From Typha latifolia (Eukaryota > Streptophyta > Magnoliopsida > Poales > Typhaceae): DNA of 64,000 nucleotides. This document shows, in pieces, positions 21,910 to 33,369 of this stretch. The notes under the pieces were generated by a model that was given only the letters and a program-made list of their open reading frames with translations, ran no database searches and had not been told where the DNA came from. Within the stretch, counting starts at the first letter, position 1; every line of letters starts with the position of its first letter. Location of the stretch: NCBI GenBank assembly GCA_019914945.1, contig CM034103.1:9920001-9984000 (forward strand), given 5' to 3'. Position numbers and translations under genes: made by a program.

Positions 21910-22080
21910 TCCCACCTCAATCCTAGCCTTGTGCAACTCTGAGATATCCTCCTATAAGTCTTCAAGACACCCTCATGACCAGCCTTTGAAGTTTGGTAGA
22001 AGTGCTCCAATAATATTTGCTGCAATCCATCATTTGCGGGCACTCGACTACATCCACGATCCAATAGCAAATCGCCTCAA
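21910..22080 (-). pseudogene. Gypsy B integrase N-terminal stub
   Basis: Contains a LLEHFYQTSKAGHEGVLKTY-type segment, the HHCC zinc-domain region of gypsy integrase with its His pair. Translation then enters the 3' LTR. The CxxC pair and the whole D,D,E core are missing. Confidence 0.65.
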
Positions 22081-22121
22081 TTCTCCAACTCTAGATAGCG
22101 CTTCGGATCATCCATCACCTC

Positions 22122-23456
22122 CTACAACAATCTCAAAATATCTAGGTCAGATGTACATACATACCTCAGCTCATCAAGGAAGGAAAAGGTAGGAAAAGTA
22201 TAGGCTGCAAGCTCGGCGATATCGGGTTGGCACGATAGTGCATCCATCGCTCTATTTTCCGTTCCCTTATTGTATTGGATTTCATAATCATATCCTAGTA
22301 ATTTTGTCACCCATCTTTGTTATGCCAGAGTGTGTATACATTGTCCCATAAAGTATGGAAGGCTCCTTTGATCGGTTCAGATAATAAATCGCCTACCGAT
22401 GAAATAAAGCCTCCACTTTGTCACCACATGCAGAATTGCTAACATCTCTCTCTCATAAGTCAATAATTGCTGAGACTTTTGTGATAAAGCCTTGCTAAGA
22501 TTGGCAATAAGACGTCCTCCTTGCATTAGTATAGCTCCTATGCCAACATCCGACGCATCACATTCCATAATGAACTCTTTGGTAAAGTTCGGTAACACTA
22601 GAATGGGTGCCGTCATCATTGCTGTTTTAAGTTTTTCAAAGGCTATAGTGGCTTCATCCATTAATCTAAAAGAGTCCTTCTTCAATAAAGAAGTGAGAGG
22701 AGCAGTGATCTTTCCATATCCGACAATAAATCGGCGATAATATTCAGTCAGCTCCAAAAATCCTCTTAATCCGGTGGTAGTAGTAGGAATAGGCCAAGCA
22801 ATCATACATACAATATTTTGAGGATCCGCCGCTACACCATCCACTAGAATGATGTGGCCTAAATACTCTACTTGTGATATTCCCCATAGGCACTTGGACA
22901 TCTTGATTTTCAATTGGCTTTGCTTCAACAAATTCAGCACATCCTCGAAATACCGCCAATGCTCTAATTCAATCCTACTATACACCAAAATGTCGTTAAA
23001 AAATAGCAAGACATACTTTCGCAATAGAGGCCGAAATATATCATTCATGAGGCCTTGAAAGGTAGCTAGAGCATTGGTGAGACCAAAAGGCATCATCTGA
23101 AACTCGTAATGCCCGTCCAGAATCTGAAATACAGTTTTGTGCACATCCGCCAGGTGAACTCTAATTTGATGATACCCAGCCCTCAAGTCAAGCTTACTAA
23201 ATATAGTCGCCCTTGCAAGCTCGTCCAGCAACTCCTTGATAACCGGAATAAGATACCGGTCCTTGACGGTAATAGCATTTAGTGCCCGATAGTCGACACA
23301 AAAATGCCATGTCCCGTCTTTTTTTCGCACCAATAGCACGGGGGATGAGTATGAGTTATGACTTGGTTTTATGAGGCCTTGTTCCAACATCTCGGCTACC
23401 ATCTTTGAGATAACTTCTTTTTGGACATGTGGATACCAATATGGCCTCACGTTCAC
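22122..23456 (-). pseudogene. Gypsy B reverse transcriptase and RNase H
   Basis: The 359-codon open block (23456-22377) has RT motifs [41 protein letters not shown] and LLFFNDILVYS (about 23010-22978), then the thumb and the start of RNase H (LPNFTKEFIMECDASDVGIG). RNase H continues in another frame at 22310-22122 (LLGYDYEIQYNKGTENRAMD). The first Asp of the FFDD catalytic pair reads Asn. A stop or frameshift lies at about 22375. Confidence 0.85.
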
Positions 23457-23921
23457 CTATGTAGTCCCGGGTACAATCTCTATGCGATGGTCCGCCGCTC
23501 TCCTTGGTGGCAACTCCCATGGTTCCTCAAACAGTCCAGAAAGGTTATCTAATAAATAGGCCAAATCATACGCACAAGGCAGCCCTATCATAGGCTGCAT
23601 CGCAGGAATTGGCGAAGACCGAACGCCATCAAGCCGCACATCTTTGTTTCTTTGTTTAAATTTCATCCACATGCTCCGAAAATCAAATGTGACGGGTCCC
23701 AAACTCTATAACCATTGAGTGTCAAGGATAATGTTCGCTACTCGCAGCGCTAACGGATACAAGTCCACAATGATGTCGTGTCCTTGCACCCATATACCGA
23801 CCCGACGACACAAGCTCTTCACCTTAAGCTTCGTGCCGTCTCCAATAGCAACATCAAATCTCGTGGTCGATTCGGCATCCAAACCCAATCTCCTCACTAA
23901 CCTCTCGATGAGGATGTGCAC
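23457..23921 (-). pseudogene. Gypsy B aspartic protease region, decayed
   Basis: The 71-codon block 23921-23706 has RLVRRLGLDAESTTRFDVAI and ALRVANIILDTQWL, the body and C-terminal ILGTQWL box of a retropepsin-like gypsy protease. The D-S/T-G active-site triad should lie just upstream at about 23930, but a stop and substitutions are found there. A linker to RT follows at 23702-23457. Confidence 0.65.
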
Positions 23922-23924
23922 ACA

Positions 23925-25365
23925 CTACTTTCTAACGAGTTCGTCTACTCGTAACGTCCTTGGCGCGGAAGTACCCAAATATGCATGCATCGATATTTCA
24001 GCTTGGATATCTTCCTTCACACCCTCCACAACGGTCTCCTCATGGACCTCCTCTGGACACTCTCCATCATCAACAACCTCATCATCCTCTTCAAGACCGT
24101 CGATAAGCATCACACTCCCGATCGGTTTAGAACACCGATGATCGGGGGTGAAACGCTCATCACATCGAAAGCAAAGACCCTTCGCTCTTCGCTCCTCCAA
24201 CTAGGCAGGTGTGAGAGTTCGAATGGGGGGAGGGGGGTCTTATGCCTCCTCTAATATCGGAAGAAGATCTCAAAGGTGGTCGTGGTCTAGTACTCGCAGC
24301 CGCTGTTTTTGAACCCGCAGAATTTCCAACCGGCGTTCTAGATGCAAACCGCCCATCTCGGTTGCCCCAATTGGTTTTTGCTGCCATCTTTAGAGCCCTG
24401 TGCTTTTGTTTCATCCTCACGGCCTTCTCAAAAGCCTCCTCAAGAGTAGTAGGACATAGATCACAAACATCCGCTTATATCTCATCTCGCAGCCCTAAAA
24501 TAAATGTACTCATCAATGTCTATTTAGGCCACGGTGGCTCACAACAACTACTAACTCTTTCAAACTCAACTTGGTACTCTGATACGGTCATCCTCTATAC
24601 CATCATGCTTAATGTGGCAGCAAAATTTTTATATGCCGCCGTCCTAAATCTGCGTGTAATCCTCCTACAAAAATCAGCCCATCCGGTAAATCCACCACCA
24701 TGAATAACTGATCTATACCAATGCAATGCCTTTCCTTGGAGGTGAAAGCTTGCTATTTAGATTTTTGCATCTTCCACTGTACCTTGATAATTAAAATATT
24801 GTTCAACTTGAAACACCCAATATGTTGGATCATCGCCTTAGAATTTTGGAAAGTCCAAGCGTGCGGTTCTCCCCCGAATAGCGTTGTCAGGTTCGCAAAA
24901 GATCCTTGGTTCAAGTCTAAACACCCACTGCCGGTCTTAGGTTTTGTAACGGAGATGGGGGATGATATGTAGGCATAGGTAAGAGGGGATCATTGACACT
25001 CACATGACGCACCTGGACCTGTGGGGTATCGATTCGATGAGGTCCCACCGCTGGTCCTTCTTGAAACTCTGATCATCGTCGAGCAAATGATGAACCCAAT
25101 CAGTTCATGACATATTCCTTGAATTCATTGTGATCCTTTGTATTATGTCAACTCTATGCAATAATATTTGGAACATGCCCCTAAGTTCATTCATATTCGC
25201 ACCCATGGACGTTGGTTAACTCGATCCTACCGTGGTCGCTCCAAAGGAATCGGCCTCACGGTTAGAGTCATTGTAGATTGAGTCTTCCCTTGTCGGTGTG
25301 CTCTCCATAGGTCTCCTTGTTGATGTCATCTTCCTTATTTTAACCATTAATGGAGATCTGAGGTT
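23925..25365 (-). pseudogene. Gypsy B gag with zinc knuckle
   Basis: The gag N-terminus starts near 25345 (MVKIRKMTSTRRPMES-like). The central part is broken by frameshifts. The nucleocapsid basic region is at 24420-24160, and the zinc-binding KGLCFRCDERFTPDHRC at about 24190-24130, with CX2C...H-C spacing typical of plant Ty3/gypsy gag. An acidic linker (about 24100-24000) leads to the protease. Confidence 0.7.
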
Positions 25366-25370
25366 CGTCT

Positions 25371-25382
25371 GCTTTGATACCA
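25371..25382 (-). other. Gypsy B primer-binding site
   Basis: On the minus strand TGGTATCAAAGC lies 2 bp inside the 5' LTR. It differs by one base from the usual initiator-Met tRNA site TGGTATCAGAGC. A second near match inside the LTR end (about 25391-25402) could be mistaken for it, but the TATCA terminus and the target duplication fix the LTR border. Confidence 0.6.
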
Positions 25383-25384
25383 AA

Positions 25385-25929
25385 TGATAAGCTCTGATAC
25401 CAATTTGATGGGTTCTCGTACCAAAGATAGACGACGCAACAATTCCTTTAAGATCTGGATGTATTACATGAATCAGTCCGCACAATTATAGGAAAACATT
25501 TGTCAGATATTCTCCGGTAGTCAAAAAATTATGAAACCAAGAAATCAATATGAGGCAAGAAATTAATAATCCAATAGCATAATGAAGTTGGCCATCCACA
25601 TATTTATAAAGGCTAGCCAACAAGTCCTAAAATAATATGAAACCCTAATTCTAGAGGATTTCCATTGATTGCGTTCGAACGCGCCCGATCGCGTTCGAAC
25701 GCACCAAAAGCTCCATCTTTGTTTGTGCAAACGCGATGCAGGCATTCAAACTCGCTCGACCGCGTTCGAATGCACAATATACGTTCTCTATATTTGCAAA
25801 CCTAATGTAAGCGTTCGTAAGGGCGTTCGAATGTGACCCCTCCTGCGTTCGAATGCGACCTACAAGAATTTTATTTTAATAAAAATAAATAACTAATGCA
25901 ATAAGAAAAGATTCTAACTAAGTGTATCA
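25385..25929 (-). repeat. 5' LTR of gypsy B, with internal deletion
   Basis: 545 bp, about 330 bp shorter than the 3' LTR of the same element. The missing part corresponds to about 21185-21530 of the 3' LTR. The TTCGAAC cluster (about 25670-25860) and both termini are kept. Confidence 0.8.
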
Positions 25930-25934
25930 AGGAA

Positions 25935-27650
25935 TTGCCCTGAATCTTCAAAAGATTGTGGGTGCTCCCGGTATCGTCCATGAAGTTGACCACATGCTTG
26001 TCCCTATAGCCATCCCTATCTTCTTGACCACACACTCATCCATGAAGTTGTGGGTGCTCCCGGTGTTGATAAGGATGCTCACCATTCAATTCTTCACTAT
26101 GCCATCGACCCGCAACATCTGAGGTGCATTGGCGCCGATGCAGGCATGCATGGATATCTCAGCATGGATCTCCTCGGTGTCTTCTAATGCTTCTTGGTCT
26201 TCCGCCACATTCTCTAGTTCAGCTTCCATTATCTCCTCTTCCTCCACATCTCTGCTTCATCCAACACCATCACAGTAGCCGCCGATCGGACACATTTATG
26301 CTCAGGGGTGAATAGCTCATCACAATAAAAATATAGCCATTTTGCTCTTCTCTCTTCAACTTGGGCTAGAGTAAGTCTCCTTATAGTAGTTCGGGAAGGT
26401 CCCCTCACTTCTAATTGTGGCTATGGAGGTATTCTTGCACCCATTGCCCTCAATGGAGGGGCCAACACATGATGTGTGGCTACTGCTTGCCGAGGCAGTC
26501 CTCTAGATTTCGTGGTGCTCCAACCCCCTTTTGTCGCTATCTGCAGCTCTTGAAGCTTCTCTTCCATCAATTGAGTTATTGCAAAATCCTCCAATAATGT
26601 GGTTGGTCAAGCAGCCTTCACTTCAACTTGAATGTTCCGTCGAAGGCCACTAATGAAGGTGCTCTTGAGTTGAAAATCTGACTAGCCTCGCACTCGATTG
26701 CTAACTCACTCAAACACCTCTTGATATGCTCTCACTGTAGTCCTTTGAGTTAGCTTGGTAAGAGCAACCTAGAAATCGTCATAGCTAGAGGATCCAAATC
26801 GGACACAAATCATGCCAGCAAACTCCTCCCGCAATTGATAAGGTTGAGCTCAATTTGTGGCCTGGTACCATTGAATGGCGATGTCTTCGAGATTGAAAGA
26901 TGCCAACAACACCTTTTAGGCATTAGGTGTTCTTTGGTATTTGAAGAACTGCTCCACTCGGTAAATATAATTGAGTGGGTCTCCTTCATTGAAGGGTGGG
27001 AAGTTGAGGCGAACAGTCCTTACACGGATACCTCGTTCTTCTTCTTCATATCGGTTGGGCTTCTTTTCTCTTGGATTGAATCCAGAATCCCTAGGATGGT
27101 GCCATGGGGTCGCTGGTTCTTTATAATTTGCCCACTCATCATCATCATGGAGTGATAGATTCGGTGCTCGGTCGTAGTGATTAATCGGCGGTGGCACGTC
27201 ACGGTGAAAGACCGACGATGGTATGTGGCGCCTTTCGACCAGCGTGGGCAGCAAGGGCCTCCTAGTGTGACCACCCATGGGATCTTCATGGTCTTACTCT
27301 CGCTTGGTACGGAATGGTGGAGGCGATGTCCCTTGGAGATAATGTGGTTCCCTTGGTGGTGCAGCACGGGCTCGAGTAAGGAACTCGATCACCGCTGTAC
27401 CCCTTGATGCGCCTAAGAGGGCTTGAGTCATGACTTCCATTAATTCTTACATGGCTTGCTGTGTCTCCATCACATCTGCAAACATCTTGATCAAATTTGA
27501 GTTGACCATATAGGTTGTTAGAGACGTTTTGATCGGTGAGTTAGGGTTGGCATCCAATCTGATAATCTCTGTGGCTTCTCCCTCTACGGAGGTGCCTTCA
27601 TTGGGTCTTGATGCCATGGATTTGGTGGTGGGAATGGTGGCCGAGGAACG
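25935..27650 (-). pseudogene. Gypsy A gag and protease N-terminal part
   Basis: Gag pieces: MASRPNEGTSVEGEATEII near 27620, and 27278-26916 with a retrotransposon-gag block ending VRLNFPPFNEGDPLNYIYRV. The zinc knuckle YCDELFTPEHKC lies at about 26325-26290, followed by an acidic linker. The protease active-site box reads INTGSTHNF (about 26085-26059), where Asp is expected in place of Asn. The region stops at the element B insertion at 25934. Several frameshifts are present. Confidence 0.75.
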
Positions 27651-27654
27651 ATGG

Positions 27655-27666
27655 CTCTGATGCCAC
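27655..27666 (-). other. Gypsy A primer-binding site
   Basis: On the minus strand TGGCATCAGAGC lies directly after the LTR. It differs by one base from the common initiator-Met tRNA site. Confidence 0.6.
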
Positions 27667-27668
27667 TT

Positions 27669-28433
27669 ATTATGAATCAAACGTCTGCTTGCCGATCTGG
27701 ATTGATTGTAGGAAAGCAGCCCGCGTAGTTGAGGGAGAATATTTACTAGATATTGTAGGGTGATCGATCCATAACTTCCTGATCTACGTTTTTAATATTT
27801 ATACTCTTCACAAATTCTAACTATAATTGGGACAAAAATACGTAAAAGTGGGATTCAGGGTGGAAGTAATGGGTGGTGGTGATGATGAAGTTAGGGATGA
27901 TAATGGCGATGGGGGTGGATGGTTTGTGGTGTTTAGGGGATAAGGATGAAAGGGAAGAAGGGGTCGAGATCACAAGGAGGAGGTAGGACTCGATAGATAA
28001 GGGAGGTTAGAAGATCACCGTCGTCGAGATGGCGCACGACTAAGGCTTGAAGGAAGGCGAACGAAGATTGGAGTAGAGAGGATAGAAAGGAGATAGAACT
28101 CAATATTCATAAATCATAATATTTTTGGTTATCATCCACATCTTAAGAGGCTAACTAAACAAACCAAAAATGATAAATAATAATCCTAGAAATAGTGAAT
28201 TCTCGTTGAGCGCATTTCGCATTCTCTGTCGATGCGAATGTATGCAGGCGTTTGAATGGGGTCTGCGTGTTCGAATGCACAAATTGCGTTCTCTGTCGAT
28301 GTGAATGCCTACAAGCGTTCACAAAGGGCGTTCGAACGCACCCTCTCCCACATTCGAACACGACATACAGAATCCTTATTTTTCTGAAATAAATAACTAA
28401 ACACAATAAGAAAGACTCTCATAGGGTGTATCC
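27669..28433 (-). repeat. 5' LTR of gypsy A
   Basis: About 765 bp, related to the solo LTR at 11256-12009 (shared GGTGGATGGTTTGT tract, TTCGAA-type motifs, AATAAGAAAGA end) and more distantly to the B LTRs. The outer end is placed at GGTGTATCC by comparison with the other LTRs. No target duplication can be tested because the other end of the element is lost. Confidence 0.7.
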
Positions 28434-28479
28434 TTGCTCGAGACGACTCGGTGAGATCCGAATCACATCACTACTACTG

Positions 28480-28905
28480 ACCTAAACATTTTGCCCACAA
28501 ATGTGGAAGTTAAAATCGTTCTCAAACGCCTCTCACCCGACAAAGCCCCCGGGCCTGATGGTTTAAATACCCAATTCTTCCGCCACTTCTGTCCCACCTT
28601 CAAGCCTACCACATGTCACTCTAGGAGATGCTTCTTTAGCTCGAGAAGGATGGATAATGAGTTGAATAAAACATGCATTGTTCTCATCCCCAAGAAGGAG
28701 ATTTCTGACCAGGGTGTTGACTTTCAACCTATAAGTCTTTGTAACACTATATACAAGCCAATCTCTAAAATTCTTGCACAGCGAATGAAACTTCTCCTTA
28801 ATGAGCTAATCTCAAAAGCTCAAAACACTTTTGTCCTGGAAAGGCAGATTGTAGACAATCATGTGATATCCCAAGATGTGTATTGCACTATTTCCATTTA
28901 ATAAA
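28480..28905 (+). pseudogene. LINE ORF2 fragment (RT N-terminal part)
   Basis: An open stretch with LKRLSPDKAPGPDGLNTQFF, CIVLIPKKEISDQGVDFQPI and SLCNTIYKPISKIL, the fingers region of plant LINE RT. It ends at VISQDVY before the catalytic FADD motif. Part of it (about 28690-28880) is homologous to 17945-18130 in the other LINE fragment, so both come from one family and strand. Confidence 0.75.
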
Positions 28906-29329
28906 ACACTTGCATAATAGTTTCATTTCATGTGCAAAACAGTTATGATATCATGAGGTATCAACATCTACTATTCTAGCAGCAACCATTAGAAGACGAA
29001 TTGGTATATCATTCAACCTTAGACTCAACTTATATAAAATTTTACATACTGTCGTCTATAAATTTATTTCATTAATTTTATTAGTATCATTGCACCAAAA
29101 TTTTTTTTGACTATTTCAATCAGATTAGTAGTGCCAATATGATGTCTAAGGGCCACAAAGGAACCTTGACCTGTTTGCTCTGCGACGCATCGCGAGAGAC
29201 GTCAACTGCCTAAACTGCCCCTTCTCTCACTCACTTTGGTCGGGCTTCTTCCCCCCCTCAATCTTCTTCTATATCTCCTGCCCTCCATCGCCTTCTATTG
29301 GTCTGAGTTCCAGTTGATTATTTTTAATG
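28906..29329. other. Spacer between LINE fragment and duplicated BAHD flank
   Basis: AT-rich, with no coding signal. Homology to the copy 1 flank starts at about 29330. Confidence 0.4.
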
Positions 29330-29988
29330 GCAGAGAGGAACATTAAATTATTTGTGACAAGTCTCAGGTTCCAATGCTGAAGTCCGAGGTAATCTTTTCT
29401 AGTATTAATTGAAATGGACATTACACAAGATATACTATTGCAGTACGACAACCATAAAAAAGTAAAAAGAAAAAAACATATGACAAGAAAGACTTGACCA
29501 ATATAGAAAATAAAAAATATATTGACCAGTCAATAGTGCCTCCCTTATATATTATGGCCAACTATTGCAGACTATTATTGGACTTGGATCAGGAAGACTT
29601 GCAGATTATTTGAAGGGTTCGAACTTTTCAACAAAAACTTCTATTATTGAAATATTGTTTGAGACGCCCCATAAGATTGAACCCGCTTTACACGACGGCC
29701 ATTAGTAGCTTCAAGCCAATTAAGTTACAATTGAAGTGTCACTATATAAATACAAATTTGAAGGCCTGCCCAAAAGTATTGAAAGGGTCAATAGAATACT
29801 CCATTTTTTACTTCTTAATTTCAACTGCTGCCAAATTTGATTTAGTCCTTATCCCTCACTATATAATCCTTAGAAACCCCGTCCCACCAACGACAACCAC
29901 AAACTAATTAGCTATCACCTTATATCCAGTGACCGCGGCCATTGTCATTGTTCTTCAAATTAAACCGTAGTCATTCCTAAGTTAAGAG
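29330..29988 (+). promoter_or_regulatory. 5' flank of BAHD copy 3 with probable TATA box
   Basis: Aligns with 5810-6350 before copy 1 over about 540 bp. CCTCACTATATAATCC places a TATATAA at about 29860-29866, near 125 bp before the ATG at 29989. The last ~100 bp differ from copies 1 and 2, which suggests a replaced leader. Confidence 0.5.
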
Positions 29989-31375
29989 ATGGAAGTGAAG
30001 ATTGAGAGCTCAAGACTCCTGAAGCCTGCCTACGAAGGTATTGATGATCCTCATTCCAGTACCAATCCTGAACTTGTTAAGTTGAGCCTCTTCGACAACC
30101 GACGACGCCCACTTCGCTGCCATCTGCGCCTTCCGTGCACCCAACCCTCCCAACTCCGTGTGGGAGAGCAGCATCGCCAAAGTCCTCACCACCTTCAGGG
30201 AGTGGGCGGGGAGACTCGGAGAGGACGCATATGGCAATCCTGCCATCATCCTCAACGATGAGGGAGTGAGATTCGTGGAGGCCATGGTGGATGCAATCCA
30301 CGACGATGTCATGACGTTCGAGCCATCGCCGGCGTTGCTCGGCCTACACCCGAGCCCATGGGGTGCGGAAGAGTTGGCCTAGGTTCAACTCACACGTTTT
30401 GCTTGCGGAACACTTGTCGTGGGATTCACCTTCCACCACAAGCTTGGCGATGGCTATGGAATCACCCACTTCCTTGTCTCATGGGCAAGCGCATGTCGAG
30501 GTGTGGACATCGGCACAGGCCCAATGCATGACCGCACGAGTTTCTTCGCACCCCGAGACCCGCCTCAAATTGAATTTGAGCATCGTATGGCAGAGTACAG
30601 GCCCAGGGGAACTAGGTTCCTCTCCGGATACAAGCCGACGGAGGAGACAGTCGTTCACAGGGTGCACTTCACAAAAGAATTCATCGCCAAGCTGAAGGCC
30701 AAGGTCTCTTCAAGGGCTAATACCAAGTACAGCACATTCGAGAGCTTAATGGCTCACCTGTGGAGGACGGTGACGATGGCTCACGGCGTTGAGGCCGGGG
30801 AGACCACCCGCCTTCGCATAGCCGTGAACGGCCGCCACAGGATGGACCCCGAGGTTCCTGAAGAGTATTTTGGCAACTTGGTCTTATGGGCATATTGCAG
30901 CAGCAAGGTTGGCGAGCTCGTCAATAGTCCGTTGCATTACGCGGCCGAGGTCATCCATAGCCAGGTCACCAGGTTAAATGATCGCTACTTTAGGTCCTTC
31001 GTAGACTTTGCGAGCTCCAAAGTAGTGGAGGAGGAGGATCTAGTACCATTGACGGATCCGGATGCCGAGGCCTTGTATCCGGACGTGGACGTAAACAGCT
31101 GGCTAGGGTTTTCGATGCGGTTCATGGACTTCAGTGGGGGCAAGCCTTTCTATTTCATTCCGTCCTACTTCCCCATGGAAGGGCTGCTATTTGTCGTGCC
31201 TTCTTTCTTCGGAGAAGATGGAAGCGTTGATGCCTATGTGCCCTTATTCAAAAGCAATCTTCCTACTTTCCAGAATATCTATTACTCCGTAGAAGATAAG
31301 ATCGAGACCCAAACTTATGCTAACAGCTACAGTTTGGAGCAACCAGTTGCTGCTCTGATGGCTAGCACTAGTTGA
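29989..31375 (+). pseudogene. BAHD acyltransferase copy 3, two disabling lesions
   Basis: Same start and layout as the other copies. Five bases present in copies 1 and 2 are missing at about 30098, within codons for FDKVT, which shifts the frame. In the restored frame a TAG at 30380-30382 replaces a Gln codon (CAG/CAA in copies 1 and 2). The rest is open to 31375. The HXXXD motif is present as HKLGD at about 30436-30450. The structural motif reads DFSGG in place of DFGGG. Downstream, it matches copy 2 through about 31790. Clearly non-functional as a full-length enzyme. Confidence 0.9.
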
Positions 31376-32144
31376 ACATGAGTACCAGGGAAGACGGACG
31401 ACGAAAGCTAGAAAAAAAGTCTCAAACGTGATTATTTCTTTTTTTTCTGTTTTTTTACCTTAAGAAACCAAAACTAGCATGATATATGTTTCTTTAACTT
31501 AAGACTATTTACTTATGTGAAGTGATCATTTCTATGTAGTATCAAATTTTATTGTCAATGTTACCGAATGACTTTTAAGCACACTTTTTTTAAAAGTTTG
31601 ATATCTCAAATCCTTAAATCTTCTGAAACAATAAATAATGTCTACTATCTTATGGGGTGATTTACACCAAAGAGCCTCTCAGTTTTTCAATCGGTAGAAA
31701 TAGGTTTCTCCTATTATCGAATTATAATTTTGAGTCTTCTTTACTAATTAAGCCTAATTTATCCTTTCTCTAACTCAACCCAACCATTTTATCTAATTTA
31801 TTAACAATTTAAATATCTAACTCCTCAAAACCCTTTTCTTTTCTTTTCTTTTCTTTTAGTTATTTTTCTCACATATCAAATTGATTTTTTTCTCCTCCTC
31901 ATCAACCCCAACATTTTCTCCTCATCGTCCTCCTTTCTTCTTCTTTGCGCCCGTGGGTGCTTTGCCTTCTGCCCACGCCATCTTGAAGGTTTCTACTCTC
32001 TCATGGATAACTATCATCACACTGTTGTTGCTTTGTTTCTTAATTTTTTTTTATTCTTCTTACAATTTTACTCATTATATTCAAATTCAGTTTGATATTT
32101 GTTTCAAAACTCATTTGGTCATTTGTGAAGTTTTTGTAAAGTAA

Positions 32145-33365
32145 TTCTTCTTGAGTTCTATTTTCTCATTTTTTATTTCTTTAAATTTAATTATTTGAGT
32201 GACCTCTTGCTGATCTCTTTTGTTATGTGATTTGGTGTGAAGTAATTTAGTTAATTTATTTTTATACTAAGACTCTTTGGTACTTTTTAATACCTTCTTT
32301 CTTGATTTACAAATCCTACTAGCTAGACTTTTGTTTCCTTTTATATTTTTTTTTTCTTTTTTGTATTTTTCTAGCTATGTCTCGATCAGATAAGCTGACT
32401 CATATAGTTTGTTCTTTAGCCTAAGGTCTAAGTTTTCTCCTAATTTTAAATGATGTACAAAGTAAGATATTATAAATATTTTATATTGTTTTGCTTAATT
32501 GAAATTTGCGATGGAGGTCTCTCTCCTTCATAGTTCTCTTCTCTTCTTTTTTATCATTTTTTAATTATTTTTGTTTGATCTTATATCTCCTTGGCAAGGA
32601 CCCAAGATAAAAATAGCAAGGCAATCAGATAATACAATAGTAGCAACTACAAAAGAAATATAAGTGAGAAAGAATAGTAAAAGATGACTCCTAAAATAGG
32701 GAAACAGTTTGAAGGAAAAAGTTTGAGACTTATTTCAATAATTCTAATGAAATATCATTTCTTAAGAAACATGTGACTAAAGTTTTTGAATATCCTTGGA
32801 GAAAGTTCATCACTAATAATGAGCACAACAACATCCGAAAGATACTAGAGATACAAGATGAGTTAAAGAAAGACAGATGAGCTAACTTGATACATAACTT
32901 ATAAACTTTATTCATATTTGGTACGCTATACTACTTTAATATTTTTAAATCCTATTAATATTTTTCTTGAACTACCACCATCATATGATGCAATAATTAT
33001 ACTACTGTCAATAAGCAACAAGTAGTTCATATTCTTACTCGTCATATGATTGGAGGAGATATCATATGTGTTTGTCAACAAATACTATATCATAAGTGGT
33101 TAGCAAATCCGGCTACATACTTAATGATGATTCTAGTGTTTTATTCTGAAAAAGTGATACAAATTTCTAGACGATGAGTGCATAAATGTTGTTAAACAGA
33201 TACAGACCTTTTAATTTGGACATAATATTATATAGTTTTTTAATATTTTAGTGCTAAGGAAATAGATACAAATTTCTACAATCTCAATGCATTAATTTCT
33301 AAAACATGAGTGCAATATTTTTTATCTTTTATTAGTTTTTTTTTTAACTTCTGAAAGATGAGTAC
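32145..33365. other. AT-rich interior of the long-TIR element
   Basis: No sustained reading frame. Around 32690-33000 short plus-strand peptides have a protein-like look (for example FEYPWRKFITNNE), but they are broken by stops and I cannot assign them. Confidence 0.35.
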
Positions 33366-33369
33366 ATTC

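Larger units (their letters stand above)
21035..25929 (-). mobile_element. Ty3/gypsy retrotransposon B, nested in A
   Basis: LTRs at 25385-25929 (5') and 21035-21909 (3') have TGATA...TATCA ends. The outer flanks are AGGAA at 21030-21034 and 25930-25934 (plus strand), a 5-bp target duplication. Order on the minus strand is LTR, primer site, gag, protease, RT-RNase H, integrase zinc stub, LTR. The integrase core and the usual polypurine region are missing: coding sequence runs straight into the 3' LTR at about 21910. The insertion lies in the protease region of gypsy A and in the same orientation. Confidence 0.85.
18941..28433 (-). mobile_element. Ty3/gypsy retrotransposon A, 3'-truncated and interrupted by element B
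   Basis: On the minus strand: left LTR (28433-27669), primer-binding site, gag and protease start (about 27650-25935), an insertion (element B, 25929-21035), then protease end, RT, RNase H and the integrase zinc domain (21029-18945). It stops at about 18940 with no catalytic integrase core and no right LTR. The 5-bp repeat AGGAA on both sides of B and protease pieces on each side show that the two halves are one element. All frames carry stops. Confidence 0.8.

Noticed and set aside
32690..33000. Possible decayed gene in the long-TIR element
   Set aside because: Short peptide stretches look protein-like, but stops interrupt all frames and no domain could be recognised.
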